From positions 62,001 to 126,000 of the forward strand of contig NZ_JAHZMP010000006.1 of NCBI RefSeq assembly GCF_020748465.1: 64,000 nt of DNA, in the 5' to 3' direction. Position 1 is the first letter of the stretch. Each line of letters begins with the position of its first letter. The notes beneath the pieces are model-generated. The model searched no databases and was not told where the DNA came from. It worked only from the letters and a program-made list of their open reading frames with translations. Positions 36,365 through 45,254 of this stretch are shown piece by piece. This DNA is from Terrisporobacter mayombei. GTDB taxonomy: Bacteria; Bacillota; Clostridia; Peptostreptococcales; Peptostreptococcaceae. Made by a program: the position numbers and the translations under genes.

Positions 36365-36420
36365 GATTTTATTCTCCTTTAAACTTGTTCTCGTATTCTT
36401 AAAACTACCCTTGTTAAAGC

Positions 36421-36463
36421 ATTTTAACTTTTTATAGACTTACATACAATATTTTAATTGTAT
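36421..36463 (-). promoter_or_regulatory. Promoter and palindrome upstream of the alpha-glucoside PTS operon
   Basis: On the minus strand: -35 TTGTAT (36449-36444), 17-base spacer, -10 TAAAAT (36426-36421). The inverted repeat ATACAAT-N6-ATTGTAT (36444-36463) overlaps the -35. It is the best local candidate for an operator, probably of the RpiR regulator encoded in the same operon. No cre box was seen in this interval. Confidence 0.5.
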
Positions 36464-36552
36464 TTAGGTATATGGTATAAATGTAGGAATTTGTCCCTTT
36501 TTATGAAACTTATCACATTTAAATATTGAATTATATAACCTATTTTATTGTA

Positions 36553-36586
36553 TAAAAAATAAGCCTCTAATTAAAGAGACTTATTC
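36553..36586 (-). terminator. Terminator of the aminopeptidase P gene
   Basis: Minus-strand stem AATAAGTCTCT/AGAGGCTTATT (one mismatch) followed by TTTTTTATA, 33 bases past the aminopeptidase stop codon. Confidence 0.7.
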
Positions 36587-36618
36587 TTAACATATAAATT
36601 CAATTTATCTATAGAACG

Positions 36619-38397
36619 CTATATAGCTCTAGTGTATCCTTTTAACCATTCAGCTTCTTCAGCAGTTAAGAATGGGCTAACTGTATCAAATACCATTTTG
36701 TGATATTCATTTAAGTATGCTTTGTCATCTTCTTTCATAAGATCAACATCTATAGCATCTAAATCTATTGGAGCTATTGTTATCGATTCAAATTCCATGA
36801 ATTGACCATATTCATTTTTAACACCTTTTTTGCAAAGCATTTCATTTTCTAACCTTATTCCATGAGAACCAGCTTTGTAGAATCCAGGCTCATTAGTAGT
36901 TATCATTCCTTCTTCTAATGTAGCTAAGTTTCTATTATCCCATCTGAAACCATTTGGAGCTTCGTGAACATTTAGTACATGACCTATACCATGTCCTGTT
37001 CCGTGGTTGTAATTAAGATTTTGTTCCCACATGATTCCTCTAGCTAATATATCTAAATAATATCCATTTGCACCATATAAGAATTTAGCTCCAGATAATC
37101 TTACCATTGCTCTAGCAACTGATGTGAAGTTAGATTTTTCTTCTTCTGTAAGCTCTCCTAAAGCAAAAGTTCTAGTTATATCAGTTGTACCATCGAAGTA
37201 TTGTCCACCTGAATCTAATAGGAATAATCCTTTTGGCTCTAAAGTAGTATTACTTTCCTCCGTAGCACTGTAGTGAACTATTGCCCCATTAGCACCGTAT
37301 CCAGCTATAGAAGCGAAACTCGGCTCTATAAACTGTCCTTGTTCTTTTCTAAGTTCAGTCATTTTATCTGCTGCACTTATTTCAGTTATTTCTATTTTTC
37401 CTATGTTATTTTTTAACCAGTACATAAACTTAGTTACAGCAACACCATCTCTTATATGAGCTTGTTTAGTGTTTTCTATTTCCACAGGATTTTTTTCTGC
37501 TTTGAATATAGTTGAAGGATTCATAGCATTTAACACTTTTACACCTTCTGGTATATTTTTTAATATTGTATAGTTTATTTTATTACTATCAACTAAAACT
37601 ACATCTTCTTTTTCTATAGTTTTAACAAACTCATCTATTTCGAAGTATCCTTTTATTTCAACTACTTCTTCACCAAAGCTTGCTTTTATTTCATCATTTA
37701 ATTTATTTTCGTCAACAAATAATATAGCTTTGTCTAAAGTAACTACTGCATAAGAAAGTACAACTGGATTATATTTAACATCTCCACCTCTCATATTGAA
37801 TAACCAAGCTATGTCATCTAAGCTTGTTAATATATGAGTTGTTGCTCCAGTATCTTGCATAGCTTTTCTAACTCTAGCTATTTTACTTGTGAAATCTTCT
37901 CCACTGTATTTAACATCTAATAAAAATGCTTTTGCATCAGATAAAGCTGGTCTATCTTCCCATACTTCGTCTAATAAGTCACCTTCATAAGATATAGTTA
38001 TATTTTTCTTAGCTAAACTAGCTTCTAATCCAGCTCCCATAGCTGCACTTATAGCTCTTCCGTCAAATCCTATTTTAGAACCTTCTGGAACTACATTTTC
38101 TATGTATTCAAAAGTTGTAGGAACGTTTTCTTCTCCCATTTTGTAAAGTTCAACACAAGAAGTTGATAATTCTTTTTCAGCTTGTAAGAAATATCTTCCG
38201 TCTGTCCAAAGTATAGCTTTTTCTAGAGTTATTACTACTGTACCAGCTGAACCAGTAAATCCTGATATAAATTGTCTTCCTTTAAAGAATTCCCCAACAT
38301 ACTCACTTTGATGATAATCTGCTGATGGAATTATGTAAGCAAATATGCCTTTTTCTTTCATAACACTTCTTAATTTTGAAATTCTGTCATTAATCAT
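36619..38397 (-). CDS. Xaa-Pro aminopeptidase (M24B, aminopeptidase P)
   Basis: A 592-residue two-metal peptidase that removes N-terminal residues before proline. Two Creatinase_N domains (about 1-300), then the M24 catalytic domain. Metal ligands are visible: D in LDSGGQYFDGTTDITRT (about 395-411, two Asp), H in HGTGHGIGHVLNVHE (about 470-484), E in TTNEPGFY (about 500-507) and E in RLENEML (about 516-522). Length fits the long family form. Cytoplasmic, Mn-dependent in relatives. Located 15 bases after a NUDIX gene, so cotranscribed; AAAGGTGG serves the ATG. Ends at the hairpin near 36553. Confidence 0.92.
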   Translation of the reverse strand: MINDRISKLRSVMKEKGIFAYIIPSADYHQSEYVGEFFKGRQFISGFTGSAGTVVITLEKAILWTDGRYFLQAEKELSTSCVELYKMGEENVPTTFEYIENVVPEGSKIGFDGRAISAAMGAGLEASLAKKNITISYEGDLLDEVWEDRPALSDAKAFLLDVKYSGEDFTSKIARVRKAMQDTGATTHILTSLDDIAWLFNMRGGDVKYNPVVLSYAVVTLDKAILFVDENKLNDEIKASFGEEVVEIKGYFEIDEFVKTIEKEDVVLVDSNKINYTILKNIPEGVKVLNAMNPSTIFKAEKNPVEIENTKQAHIRDGVAVTKFMYWLKNNIGKIEITEISAADKMTELRKEQGQFIEPSFASIAGYGANGAIVHYSATEESNTTLEPKGLFLLDSGGQYFDGTTDITRTFALGELTEEEKSNFTSVARAMVRLSGAKFLYGANGYYLDILARGIMWEQNLNYNHGTGHGIGHVLNVHEAPNGFRWDNRNLATLEEGMITTNEPGFYKAGSHGIRLENEMLCKKGVKNEYGQFMEFESITIAPIDLDAIDVDLMKEDDKAYLNEYHKMVFDTVSPFLTAEEAEWLKGYTRAI

Positions 38398-38412
38398 ATT
38401 AAACCACCTTTA

Positions 38413-38973
38413 TTATTTTAAATCTTTTAGCTTCTTATTAAGTTTGCCATAGATTTTTTTCATATAGGGCTCATTACTAGCTTCAACTGCTTCATCTAAG
38501 TCAAACCATTTGACTCCACTATTTTCATCGGCTTTAATGTGTGTCATTTCATTTTCATCAGCACAAAGTAAATAAGTAACATTTAGATGCATGTGAGATG
38601 CCACATATTTACCTTTTTTCATATGACCATCTACTCCAAGAACTTCTAAAGAAAAAATTTCCTCAGATAAAGGCGTTACATTTTTAATCCCAGTTTCTTC
38701 TTTTGCTTCTTTCAACGAAACATAAAGTAAGTCATCATCACCATCAGCATGTCCACCAGTCCATGACCATGAGTCATAAATGTTATGATAAATCATAAGT
38801 ACTTTTGTTTTATCTTTATTTACTATCCAACAAGATGAAGTAAAATGACCTATCTCATTATTTCTAGTAAGCACATCATCAAAAGTATTAATATATTTTA
38901 TCATTATTTCCTTGTCTTTTTCTTCTTCACAGTTGCATGGTAGATAATTTTCTATTTTTATTCTTAAATCCAT
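38413..38973 (-). CDS. NUDIX hydrolase
   Basis: A 186-residue NUDIX protein. The box is GGHADGDDDLLYVSLKEAKE then ETGI at about 75-98: the pattern G-x5-E-x7-REUxEExGU is kept except that the first acidic residue is Asp and R is Lys. Metal-binding glutamates are present in KEAKEETG. The leader WIVNKDKTKVLMIYHNIYDS suits the first strands of the fold. Substrate could be a nucleoside diphosphate derivative; the acidic variants prevent a firm call. First gene of the pair with aminopeptidase P. GGGGAGG precedes the ATG. Confidence 0.85.
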   Translation of the reverse strand: MDLRIKIENYLPCNCEEEKDKEIMIKYINTFDDVLTRNNEIGHFTSSCWIVNKDKTKVLMIYHNIYDSWSWTGGHADGDDDLLYVSLKEAKEETGIKNVTPLSEEIFSLEVLGVDGHMKKGKYVASHMHLNVTYLLCADENEMTHIKADENSGVKWFDLDEAVEASNEPYMKKIYGKLNKKLKDLK

Positions 38974-39221
38974 GTTTACCTCCCCATTAATAATGACCCT
39001 CTTTCAAATTTTATAATATTATTTATTAATTATCAACTGTATAATACTATAATGACAAATTTTTAAATTAAAATGGTTATTAATATAATTTTTTTATAAA
39101 ACACATTTTATTTAGTACATAATATACTTTTTATTTACACTTTATTACCATTAATAAATATATATGGTAAAATATTTTTAGATAAGAATTTTTCGTATAT
39201 ATATGAACTATGGAGGTGTAC

Positions 39222-41381
39222 ATGGCTAAATTTTCAAATAAAAAAATATTACTTCTAGGAATATCTATTTCAGTACTTAGTATTTCATTAATCGGTATAG
39301 AAACTGTAACTAGCTTTGCTACAAAATCTGACTTAATCTTAGAATCATCATACTCTGCCCTTGTAAATGTAGGCGGTAAAACTTATTATTATAGTCCAGA
39401 AACAGGTGAAAAAATTACAGGATATAAAGTAATCAAAGGTAAAAAGTATTATTTTTCTAAAACTACCGGCGCTATGTTAAACGGTCTTAGAAGCATTACA
39501 GTTAATGATGAAAAATTAACTTATTTCTTTTTAGATAAGGGAGATGTTTTTAAAGGTGGGATTAAGGACATAAATGGTTCTAAATACTACTTTTCTAGAA
39601 CTACTGGTAAAATGTTAACTGGCCTTAGAGAGGTTGATAAGCAAAAATACTATTTCTCTAAAACCACTGGTAAAATGTTAACTGGTCTTAGAGAGGTTAA
39701 TGGCGATGATACTTATTTCTTCTTAGATGAGGGAGATGTTTTTAAAGGTGGGATTAAAGAAATTAATGGCTCTAAATACTACTTTTCTAGAACTACTGGT
39801 AGAATGTTAACTGGTATCAGAGAGGTTGATAAGCAAAAATACTATTTCTCTAAGACCACTGGTAAAATGTTAACTGGCCTTAGAGAAGTTAATAAGCAAA
39901 AATACTATTTCTCTAGTACTTCAGGTGAAATGTTAACTGGCCTTATCAAAATTAATGATGATGATACTTATTTCTTCTTAGATGATGGAGACGTTTTCAA
40001 GGATGGTCTTAAAGAAATTAATGGCTCTAAATACTATTTTTCTAGAACTACTGGTAGAATGTTAACTGGCCTTAGAGAGGCTAATAATCAAAAATACTAC
40101 TTCTCTAGTACTTCAGGTGAAATGTTGACTGGTCTTATTAAAGTTAATAAGGATGATACTTATTTCTTCTTAAATGATGGAGACGTTTTCAAAGATGGAC
40201 TTAAAGAAATCAATGGCATCAAATACTATTTTTCTAAAACTACTGGTAGAATGTTAACCGGTCTTAGAGAAACTTCAGATAAGAATACTTATTATTTCTT
40301 GGACAATGGAGATGTCTTAAAGAATAAGTTTAAAACAATTAATAATAGAACTTATTATTTTAAAGAAGATGGTGTCATGGCAAAAGGTCTTACCAGCATA
40401 AATAATAAGCTTTATTACTTCAATAAATGTGGTCAACAAGAAACTGGCCTTCAAATCTTTAATCTAGATGGTAAGAAAACTGGTTATTACTTCTTTGAAG
40501 ATGGAGGAATATTTAAAAATGGATTTAAAACTATAGAAAATAAGCTTTACTACTTTGAAGAAGATGGTTTGATGGCTAGAGGTTATAGAAATTTCAACAA
40601 CGAAAGATATTATTTTGACAACTCAACAGGTGCTGCAATTTCTGGACTTAAAGAAATGAGTGGAAAATTATACTACTATGATGAAATAACTCATAAAGCT
40701 ATTTCTGGATTTAAAACTGTTGATAATGATACATATTATTTCCACAACAAATATGCCTATGCTTTAGCTGGATTACAGTCATTTGAGGATAAATTATACT
40801 ATTTCAATAAAGAAAGCTACAAAATGTTAAACAATGATTCTATAACTTATGCAAATATTAACTTTACATTTAATGAAGATGGTGTAGCACATGATATGAA
40901 AATCATAGATGGTCGTGAGGATGATATTAGAACTCAGTTAATATATAATGGTTTAGGTAAATTAGGAATTACTTATGGTACAAACCCTGATCAATATAGA
41001 TGTAATACTTTTGCAGCTTATTGCTATGACTCTATTGGCGTAAGTGATATAAATGATTTGACTTCTAATAGACAAGCTAAATATGTCTTAGATAATAATA
41101 AAAATATAGATTTTGATAACATAGAACCTGGAGATTTAATTTTCTTTAACAATGAAAAATGCAACAGTGTAGAAAATAATGGTCACTGTAGCAGGGAAGA
41201 AATTATTGATGGTGTCTTATATCATGTTCACCATATTGCAATATATATTGGTGAAGGTAAAGTTATAGAGTCTACAGACTCTGTTTCAGAAGGTTTTGGA
41301 CGCGTTAAGGTATCCGATTTCAATCCTAATACAACTAATTCTAATTATTATCCTGTACTATATGGTAATCTAATTGACTAA
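39222..41381 (+). CDS. Cell-wall-binding repeat protein with C-terminal NlpC/P60 domain
   Basis: About 719 residues. Signal peptide (residues 1-34, NKKILLLGISISVLSISLIG core), then about 23 choline-binding-like modules of 19-22 residues (about 50-540), each with the YYF/YFF aromatic core and a G.ML(T/N)GL-type or D.GDVFK.G-type tail, in alternating kinds, then a C-terminal NlpC/P60-like domain (about 575-719) with the catalytic cysteine in YRCNTFAAYC and histidine in HHIAIYIGEGKV. The usual DCSGF is RCNTF. The repeats probably bind wall polymers and the P60 domain probably cuts peptide cross-links. The ATG at 39222 is 5 bases past GGAGGTG; ATG 39210 overlaps it. A terminator at 41401 ends the unit. 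Confidence 0.87.
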   Translation: MAKFSNKKILLLGISISVLSISLIGIETVTSFATKSDLILESSYSALVNVGGKTYYYSPETGEKITGYKVIKGKKYYFSKTTGAMLNGLRSITVNDEKLTYFFLDKGDVFKGGIKDINGSKYYFSRTTGKMLTGLREVDKQKYYFSKTTGKMLTGLREVNGDDTYFFLDEGDVFKGGIKEINGSKYYFSRTTGRMLTGIREVDKQKYYFSKTTGKMLTGLREVNKQKYYFSSTSGEMLTGLIKINDDDTYFFLDDGDVFKDGLKEINGSKYYFSRTTGRMLTGLREANNQKYYFSSTSGEMLTGLIKVNKDDTYFFLNDGDVFKDGLKEINGIKYYFSKTTGRMLTGLRETSDKNTYYFLDNGDVLKNKFKTINNRTYYFKEDGVMAKGLTSINNKLYYFNKCGQQETGLQIFNLDGKKTGYYFFEDGGIFKNGFKTIENKLYYFEEDGLMARGYRNFNNERYYFDNSTGAAISGLKEMSGKLYYYDEITHKAISGFKTVDNDTYYFHNKYAYALAGLQSFEDKLYYFNKESYKMLNNDSITYANINFTFNEDGVAHDMKIIDGREDDIRTQLIYNGLGKLGITYGTNPDQYRCNTFAAYCYDSIGVSDINDLTSNRQAKYVLDNNKNIDFDNIEPGDLIFFNNEKCNSVENNGHCSREEIIDGVLYHVHHIAIYIGEGKVIESTDSVSEGFGRVKVSDFNPNTTNSNYYPVLYGNLID
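39370..40835 (+). repeat. Tandem repeat array coding for cell-wall-binding modules
   Basis: About 23 units of 57-66 bases. In the first half (39470-40260) units are almost identical in DNA, for example the block coding for YYFSRTTG.MLTGLREV recurs at least four times, and the block coding for TYFFLD.GDVFK also recurs. In the second half they diverge. This points to recent unequal exchange in the first half. Confidence 0.8.
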
Positions 41382-41400
41382 TAATATATAAATCTTAATT

Positions 41401-41433
41401 AAAAAACTTCTGCATTATTTGCAGAAGTTTTTT
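41401..41433. terminator. Bidirectional terminator
   Basis: Perfect 13-bp stem AAAAAACTTCTGC/GCAGAAGTTTTTT with a 7-base loop between the wall-binding protein gene and the convergent ABC importer operon. Confidence 0.9.
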
Positions 41434-41438
41434 ATATT

Positions 41439-42128
41439 TTAAATTAATTTATAAATATCTATTTTCCCTATATTATCCTTTTTATCTATTATTTTCTTAA
41501 TATTAATAGGAGAGTTTCCCAGGACATAAATTTTATCCGACAATAAAAGCGCTTCATCTATATCGTGTGTTACAAACAATACTGTTCTTTCTTCTCTTTC
41601 TAGGATTTTTTTAAAGTTATTCATTATTATTTCTTTATTAATTACATCAATAGATTTAAAAGGCTCATCCATTATGACAATTTTTGATGGATAAATAAAA
41701 GCTCTTGCGATATTCACCCTTTGCCTAAGTCCTCCACTTAACATTTGAGGATAATAATTTTTATATTCTTTTATTCCTACTAAATCTAAATATTTTTCAC
41801 ACAGTTCATCTGACATCTTTTTATTATAAAGTTTTTTTACTACAAGTGTAATATTCTCACCTACCGTTAACCAATCAACTAATCGATCCTCTTGAAATAT
41901 ATAACTTACTCCATACTTTTCTATTGTTTCAAAATTCTCATTATCATTGGGTATAATCCCACTAATTATGTTTAATAATGTACTTTTTCCACATCCTGAT
42001 TTTCCAATAATGCAGTTAACTTTATTCTTATAAAAATCTATATTAAAATTCTTAAATACAACTTTTTCATTAAATTTTTTGTTTATATTATTAATTGATA
42101 TTAAATCTTCTTTATTTATCGTCTCCAT
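41439..42128 (-). CDS. ABC transporter ATP-binding protein, SsuB/TauB type
   Basis: A 229-residue nucleotide-binding subunit of a nitrate/sulfonate/taurine-type importer: Walker A GKSGCGKSTL (about 42-51), Q-loop FQEDRLVDWLTVGEN (about 75-90), signature LSGGLRQRVNIARAF (about 129-143), Walker B IVIMDEPFKSID (about 148-159) and switch histidine in VTHDID. It overlaps the permease gene by 13 bases. The C terminus is short, as usual for this family. Drives uptake of the substrate bound by the lipoprotein encoded two genes upstream. Substrate not known. Confidence 0.9.
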   Translation of the reverse strand: METINKEDLISINNINKKFNEKVVFKNFNIDFYKNKVNCIIGKSGCGKSTLLNIISGIIPNDNENFETIEKYGVSYIFQEDRLVDWLTVGENITLVVKKLYNKKMSDELCEKYLDLVGIKEYKNYYPQMLSGGLRQRVNIARAFIYPSKIVIMDEPFKSIDVINKEIIMNNFKKILEREERTVLFVTHDIDEALLLSDKIYVLGNSPINIKKIIDKKDNIGKIDIYKLI

Positions 42129-42898
42129 ATAAAAGCTCTCCTTAACAGTAATTTTTCAATAAGATTTAATAAGGATGAAATTATTACAATAATTATTATC
42201 CAAGCAAAAATAGCTGTAGTATTAAAATTAACTTTTTCATTTTGAATCATTGCCCCTATTCCATATAAAGGTTGTCCATAAACTTCTCCTGCAATTACAA
42301 TTTTAAATCCAAGGGATATGGTTGATGATAAAATTGATATTAGCGAAAATTTTATTGCTGGCAAATATATTTTTAGTATTTTATCTTTTCTACTAATTTT
42401 ATATAAATCAGCCATTTCTAAAATTCCCTTGTCTATATTTTTCATTGAGCCTAAAACTGCATCATATAAAACTGGAAACACCATAATAAATACAACAATA
42501 TAAGGTGCGCTTTCTTTATTAAACCAAATTAATGCTAAAACTATTAAAACCATGTTCGGAATGGAACGAGCTAGAGATGTTATTGGCGTTAAAAAATTTT
42601 TAAATATGTTAAAACTATAAGAAATTATTCCTAATACAAATGCTACTACTAATGCCATAACAAAACTTAGTATACATCTTGATATAGTTGAAAACACATC
42701 TAAAATAAATCTATCCTCTAATACAATTTCTTTTATACTTGCAAAAACTTGTGCCAATGTGGGTAAATATATATCATTATTTATTCTTAAAGCTATTATC
42801 TCCCATAAAAATAACAGGATAACACATGAAAGTGCTACCTGCATTTTATTTTTATCTTGATGTAATTTTATTTTCTTATTTGTAGTAAATTGAATCAT
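42116..42898 (-). CDS. ABC transporter permease, SsuC/TauC type
   Basis: A 260-residue membrane subunit with about six helices (about 23-40, 70-95, 100-130, 150-170, 185-205, 225-250). The EAA-like loop is NIDKGILEMADLYKISRKDKI (about 150-170) followed by LPAIKFSLISILSSTIS, typical of sulfonate/taurine/aliphatic permeases. It overlaps the lipoprotein gene by 23 bases and the ATPase gene by 13 bases. GGGGG lies 11 bases before the ATG. Forms the channel with the ATPase and the binding lipoprotein. Confidence 0.88.
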   Translation of the reverse strand: MIQFTTNKKIKLHQDKNKMQVALSCVILLFLWEIIALRINNDIYLPTLAQVFASIKEIVLEDRFILDVFSTISRCILSFVMALVVAFVLGIISYSFNIFKNFLTPITSLARSIPNMVLIVLALIWFNKESAPYIVVFIMVFPVLYDAVLGSMKNIDKGILEMADLYKISRKDKILKIYLPAIKFSLISILSSTISLGFKIVIAGEVYGQPLYGIGAMIQNEKVNFNTTAIFAWIIIIVIISSLLNLIEKLLLRRAFIWRR

Positions 42899-43838
42899 CA
42901 GGAACTTTTCCCCCTACAACTTCATTATTGTAATCATATAGTATAGCAAAGAATTCTTCATAGTTCTTTTTAAATTCATCAACTTCTTTAAATTTTAGAT
43001 TACATCTCTTTATAGCTTTTGATAATACCTGTGGCTTTACAGATATTTTAAATTCTTCTCCATAAGCACCTGCTTGCAATGGGTTTGTATTTACAAAGTC
43101 AATACTTTCCTTTATTTTTGATAGAAACTTGTCCACAAATTTTTTATTATTTTTTACAAAATCTTTTTTAACTATTACACTAAACTGTGGGTATCCTCCT
43201 TGTGTATTAAATGTTTTATCATAAGCATCATTTGTAGAAGTTAAAATTTTTAATCCACTATGTTTGTATAATAAAGTTGTAAGATATGTTTCTGGTACAA
43301 CACCTGTTCTTACTGTTCCAGATGCTAATGCTGTAACAAGTTCTGGTGCACTATTCACATATCTATAATTTACTAAGGATTCATTCACATTATTTTCTTT
43401 TAATATTGATTTTACTGTAGTATCTATCATTGAATTTTTTTCTAAAATAGCTACGTCTTTATTGACTAGTGTATTATTAAAACCTGTTATACTCGAATCT
43501 GTTGTAACTAAGTAATATGAACCTTGTCCTATACTTGCACAAATTTCATAGTTTGAGTTTTTGTTATAAACTTTAGCGGCCATATCCGTTGGTACTAAAG
43601 CGATATCATATTCTTCATTATATAAAACTTTTTCAGTTTCTTCATCGCTTCCAAAAGTATATGTAGTTTTATATCCTTTTTCAATTTTATCTTCTTCCTT
43701 CGCCAGTTTACACATAGTTACTGCTGGTAATCCACTGGCGCTTATTATTTTAACATTCTTAGATGAAATATTTATATTACATCCTGTTACATTTACTCCT
43801 AAAATTATAGAAAGTATTAACATTAAGATTTTCTTCAA
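42876..43838 (-). CDS. ABC transporter substrate-binding lipoprotein (SsuA/NMT1-like)
   Basis: About 320 residues of the NMT1/SsuA-like fold. TTG start at 43838 with GAGGAGT 5 bases before it gives a lipoprotein signal peptide ending in the lipobox VTGC (Cys about 20); the upstream ATG at 43904 has no ribosome binding site and hides the signal. Two lobes with hinge residues: ISASGLPAVTMCKLAKE near the N terminus, NEEYDIALVPTDMAAKVYNK (about 80-98) and ASGTVRTGVVPETYLTTLLY (about 170-190). Binds the substrate (possibly a sulfonate, nitrate or small organic acid, or a pyrimidine precursor) outside the membrane. First gene of the operon. Confidence 0.83.
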   Translation of the reverse strand: MKKILMLILSIILGVNVTGCNINISSKNVKIISASGLPAVTMCKLAKEEDKIEKGYKTTYTFGSDEETEKVLYNEEYDIALVPTDMAAKVYNKNSNYEICASIGQGSYYLVTTDSSITGFNNTLVNKDVAILEKNSMIDTTVKSILKENNVNESLVNYRYVNSAPELVTALASGTVRTGVVPETYLTTLLYKHSGLKILTSTNDAYDKTFNTQGGYPQFSVIVKKDFVKNNKKFVDKFLSKIKESIDFVNTNPLQAGAYGEEFKISVKPQVLSKAIKRCNLKFKEVDEFKKNYEEFFAILYDYNNEVVGGKVPDDSIYYK

Positions 43839-43862
43839 AATATCACTCCTCAAAAACTTATT

Positions 43863-43912
43863 AAGCCTTATTTTTATAGTACTACAATTGGTAGTATTAT
43901 TCAATAAGGCTT
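43863..43912 (-). other. Long hairpin between the exported-protein cluster and the ABC importer
   Basis: Outer stem AAGCCTTATT/AATAAGGCTT (43863-43872 with 43903-43912) and inner stem TACTAC/GTAGTA (43880-43885 with 43891-43896). It lies after the end of the cluster gene at 43937 but lacks a clear T-run on the minus strand, so it may be a weak terminator or an mRNA structure before the importer. Confidence 0.45.
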
Positions 43913-43936
43913 GTTTTAGTCATGATATTTAGTTAT

Positions 43937-44599
43937 TTATTCTTCAACATATTTATCTGATTCTGGACATAAAGCTTTTAGCTTAGTATAAAGCTCACTA
44001 CTTGATGGCACTTCCCATCTTGTCTTATATGGAGCATATTTACATTGAATCATATCCATAGTGACTGTTATTTTCAAATTTTTACCTTGATACTCTTTTG
44101 CATCTGTGTCATCGCTTCCACCTAGAAATTTAATTCCTTCAACTAATTCCATCGCTTCTGTTGTTGTGACAGAATTCATATAATATAAATAGCCATCATC
44201 ACATTTATACCAATAGTCTTTTCCACTAGTAGTAAAATCATCTTTTACAATATTATTAGTATAAATAAACTTAATATTTGATACTGGAAGTTCCGTTTTA
44301 TTATTTCCATTATACCAACTTGGTTCTATTTTAACTCTAAGTAAACTAGGCGCAGTAGAATTAGGTTTAATATTAATAGTTTTAGAAATGGTGTCACCAG
44401 GTACAATTCCATCTGTATTTGCATCTTGTGTATTAACTACAGTCCCCTCTATTTTACCATCTACAGTTAAAGTATTAGCTACTTCTTTGTCAGTCGCCTT
44501 ATCTCCTCCAACAAAGTACCCAAATCCAAGTGCTCCAAGTGGTATTAATATACATGCTAATGCTATAGCAATTCTCTTCGTTTTTCTTTTATTTTCCAT
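43937..44599 (-). CDS. Exported protein of the TasA/camelysin-like type
   Basis: A 220-residue protein with an N-terminal signal/anchor (RIAIALACILIPLGALGFGY at about 9-28), then a beta-rich region that contains IVPGDTISKTINIKPNSTAP (about 60-82) and SLLRVKIEPSWYNG. This resembles the TasA/CalY fold of surface-fibre and camelysin proteins. It is clearly related to the next gene upstream (shared pattern D.-(Q/S)-x-N/K-(F/Y)-AYK-x-(R/E)W near the C terminus). No SipW-type signal peptidase gene is adjacent. GGGGAGA precedes the ATG. Function is not known; a pilus or matrix role is possible. Confidence 0.65.
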   Translation of the reverse strand: MENKRKTKRIAIALACILIPLGALGFGYFVGGDKATDKEVANTLTVDGKIEGTVVNTQDANTDGIVPGDTISKTINIKPNSTAPSLLRVKIEPSWYNGNNKTELPVSNIKFIYTNNIVKDDFTTSGKDYWYKCDDGYLYYMNSVTTTEAMELVEGIKFLGGSDDTDAKEYQGKNLKITVTMDMIQCKYAPYKTRWEVPSSSELYTKLKALCPESDKYVEE

Positions 44600-44616
44600 T
44601 TTAATCTCCCCTCTAT

Positions 44617-45249
44617 TTAATTAATTATTTTTATTATCTCATCGCCTTCATAGGTTTCATTTTTTTTATTATTAAAATAACTTTCCAAATCAGTATCCTC
44701 CATATTCCATTCATGTTTATAAGCAAAATTATTTACTTGAACAGATTCCATCACAACATCTATACTTAACTTCCCACTTCCTAGCATCCTTTTATCTTCT
44801 TCACTTAAATTAATCTCTATACTTTCAACCATAGGTTTTTCCGTTCTGTTTCCTACCTTTAATGGTTTAGTATAATAAATATAATTATCTTCATTAACAA
44901 ACCAGCTATCCTCATTACCATAATTAATTTTCACAGATGAATTGCTTAAAGTTGTCCCATTATCTCCTTCAATTTTGGGATAAACAAAAACAAAGCCTCT
45001 CAGATAAACGTTACAACTACCTTCATTTATAAAGTTTAAATCTACATCTTCTAAATCATCGTTCTTCTCAATTTTTATTTTTATCTCCAAGGCTTTATCT
45101 TCATAAAGAAAAGTTTTCATAGCATGAAAAGCATCTTCTCCATAAACAATAAGAGAGCAAAAAAACACTCCAATAATAACAATTAATAATAATAGTGATT
45201 TCTTAATTTTATTTCTTCTCTTATTTTTTCTTTTCTTACTTCTACTCAT
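44617..45249 (-). CDS. Exported beta-rich protein related to the TasA/camelysin-like neighbour
   Basis: About 210 residues. Basic N terminus (SRSKKRKNKRRNKIKK) before one hydrophobic segment (SLLLLIVIIGVFFCSLIVYG, about 17-36), then a 170-residue extracytoplasmic part of beta character with VESIEINLSEEDKRML (about 140-155) and the motif NNFAYKHEWNMED (about 178-190) shared with the downstream gene. The ATG at 45249 lies 4 bases from AGGTGAT; the GTG at 45258 overlaps the previous gene and that site. 17 bases separate it from the TasA-like gene. Function unknown. Confidence 0.65.
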   Translation of the reverse strand: MSRSKKRKNKRRNKIKKSLLLLIVIIGVFFCSLIVYGEDAFHAMKTFLYEDKALEIKIKIEKNDDLEDVDLNFINEGSCNVYLRGFVFVYPKIEGDNGTTLSNSSVKINYGNEDSWFVNEDNYIYYTKPLKVGNRTEKPMVESIEINLSEEDKRMLGSGKLSIDVVMESVQVNNFAYKHEWNMEDTDLESYFNNKKNETYEGDEIIKIIN

Positions 45250-45254
45250 ATTTA

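Noticed and set aside
39370-40835. Direct repeats that might be a CRISPR array
   Set aside because: Repeats are in frame, contiguous without spacers, and code for YYF-type modules of one protein.
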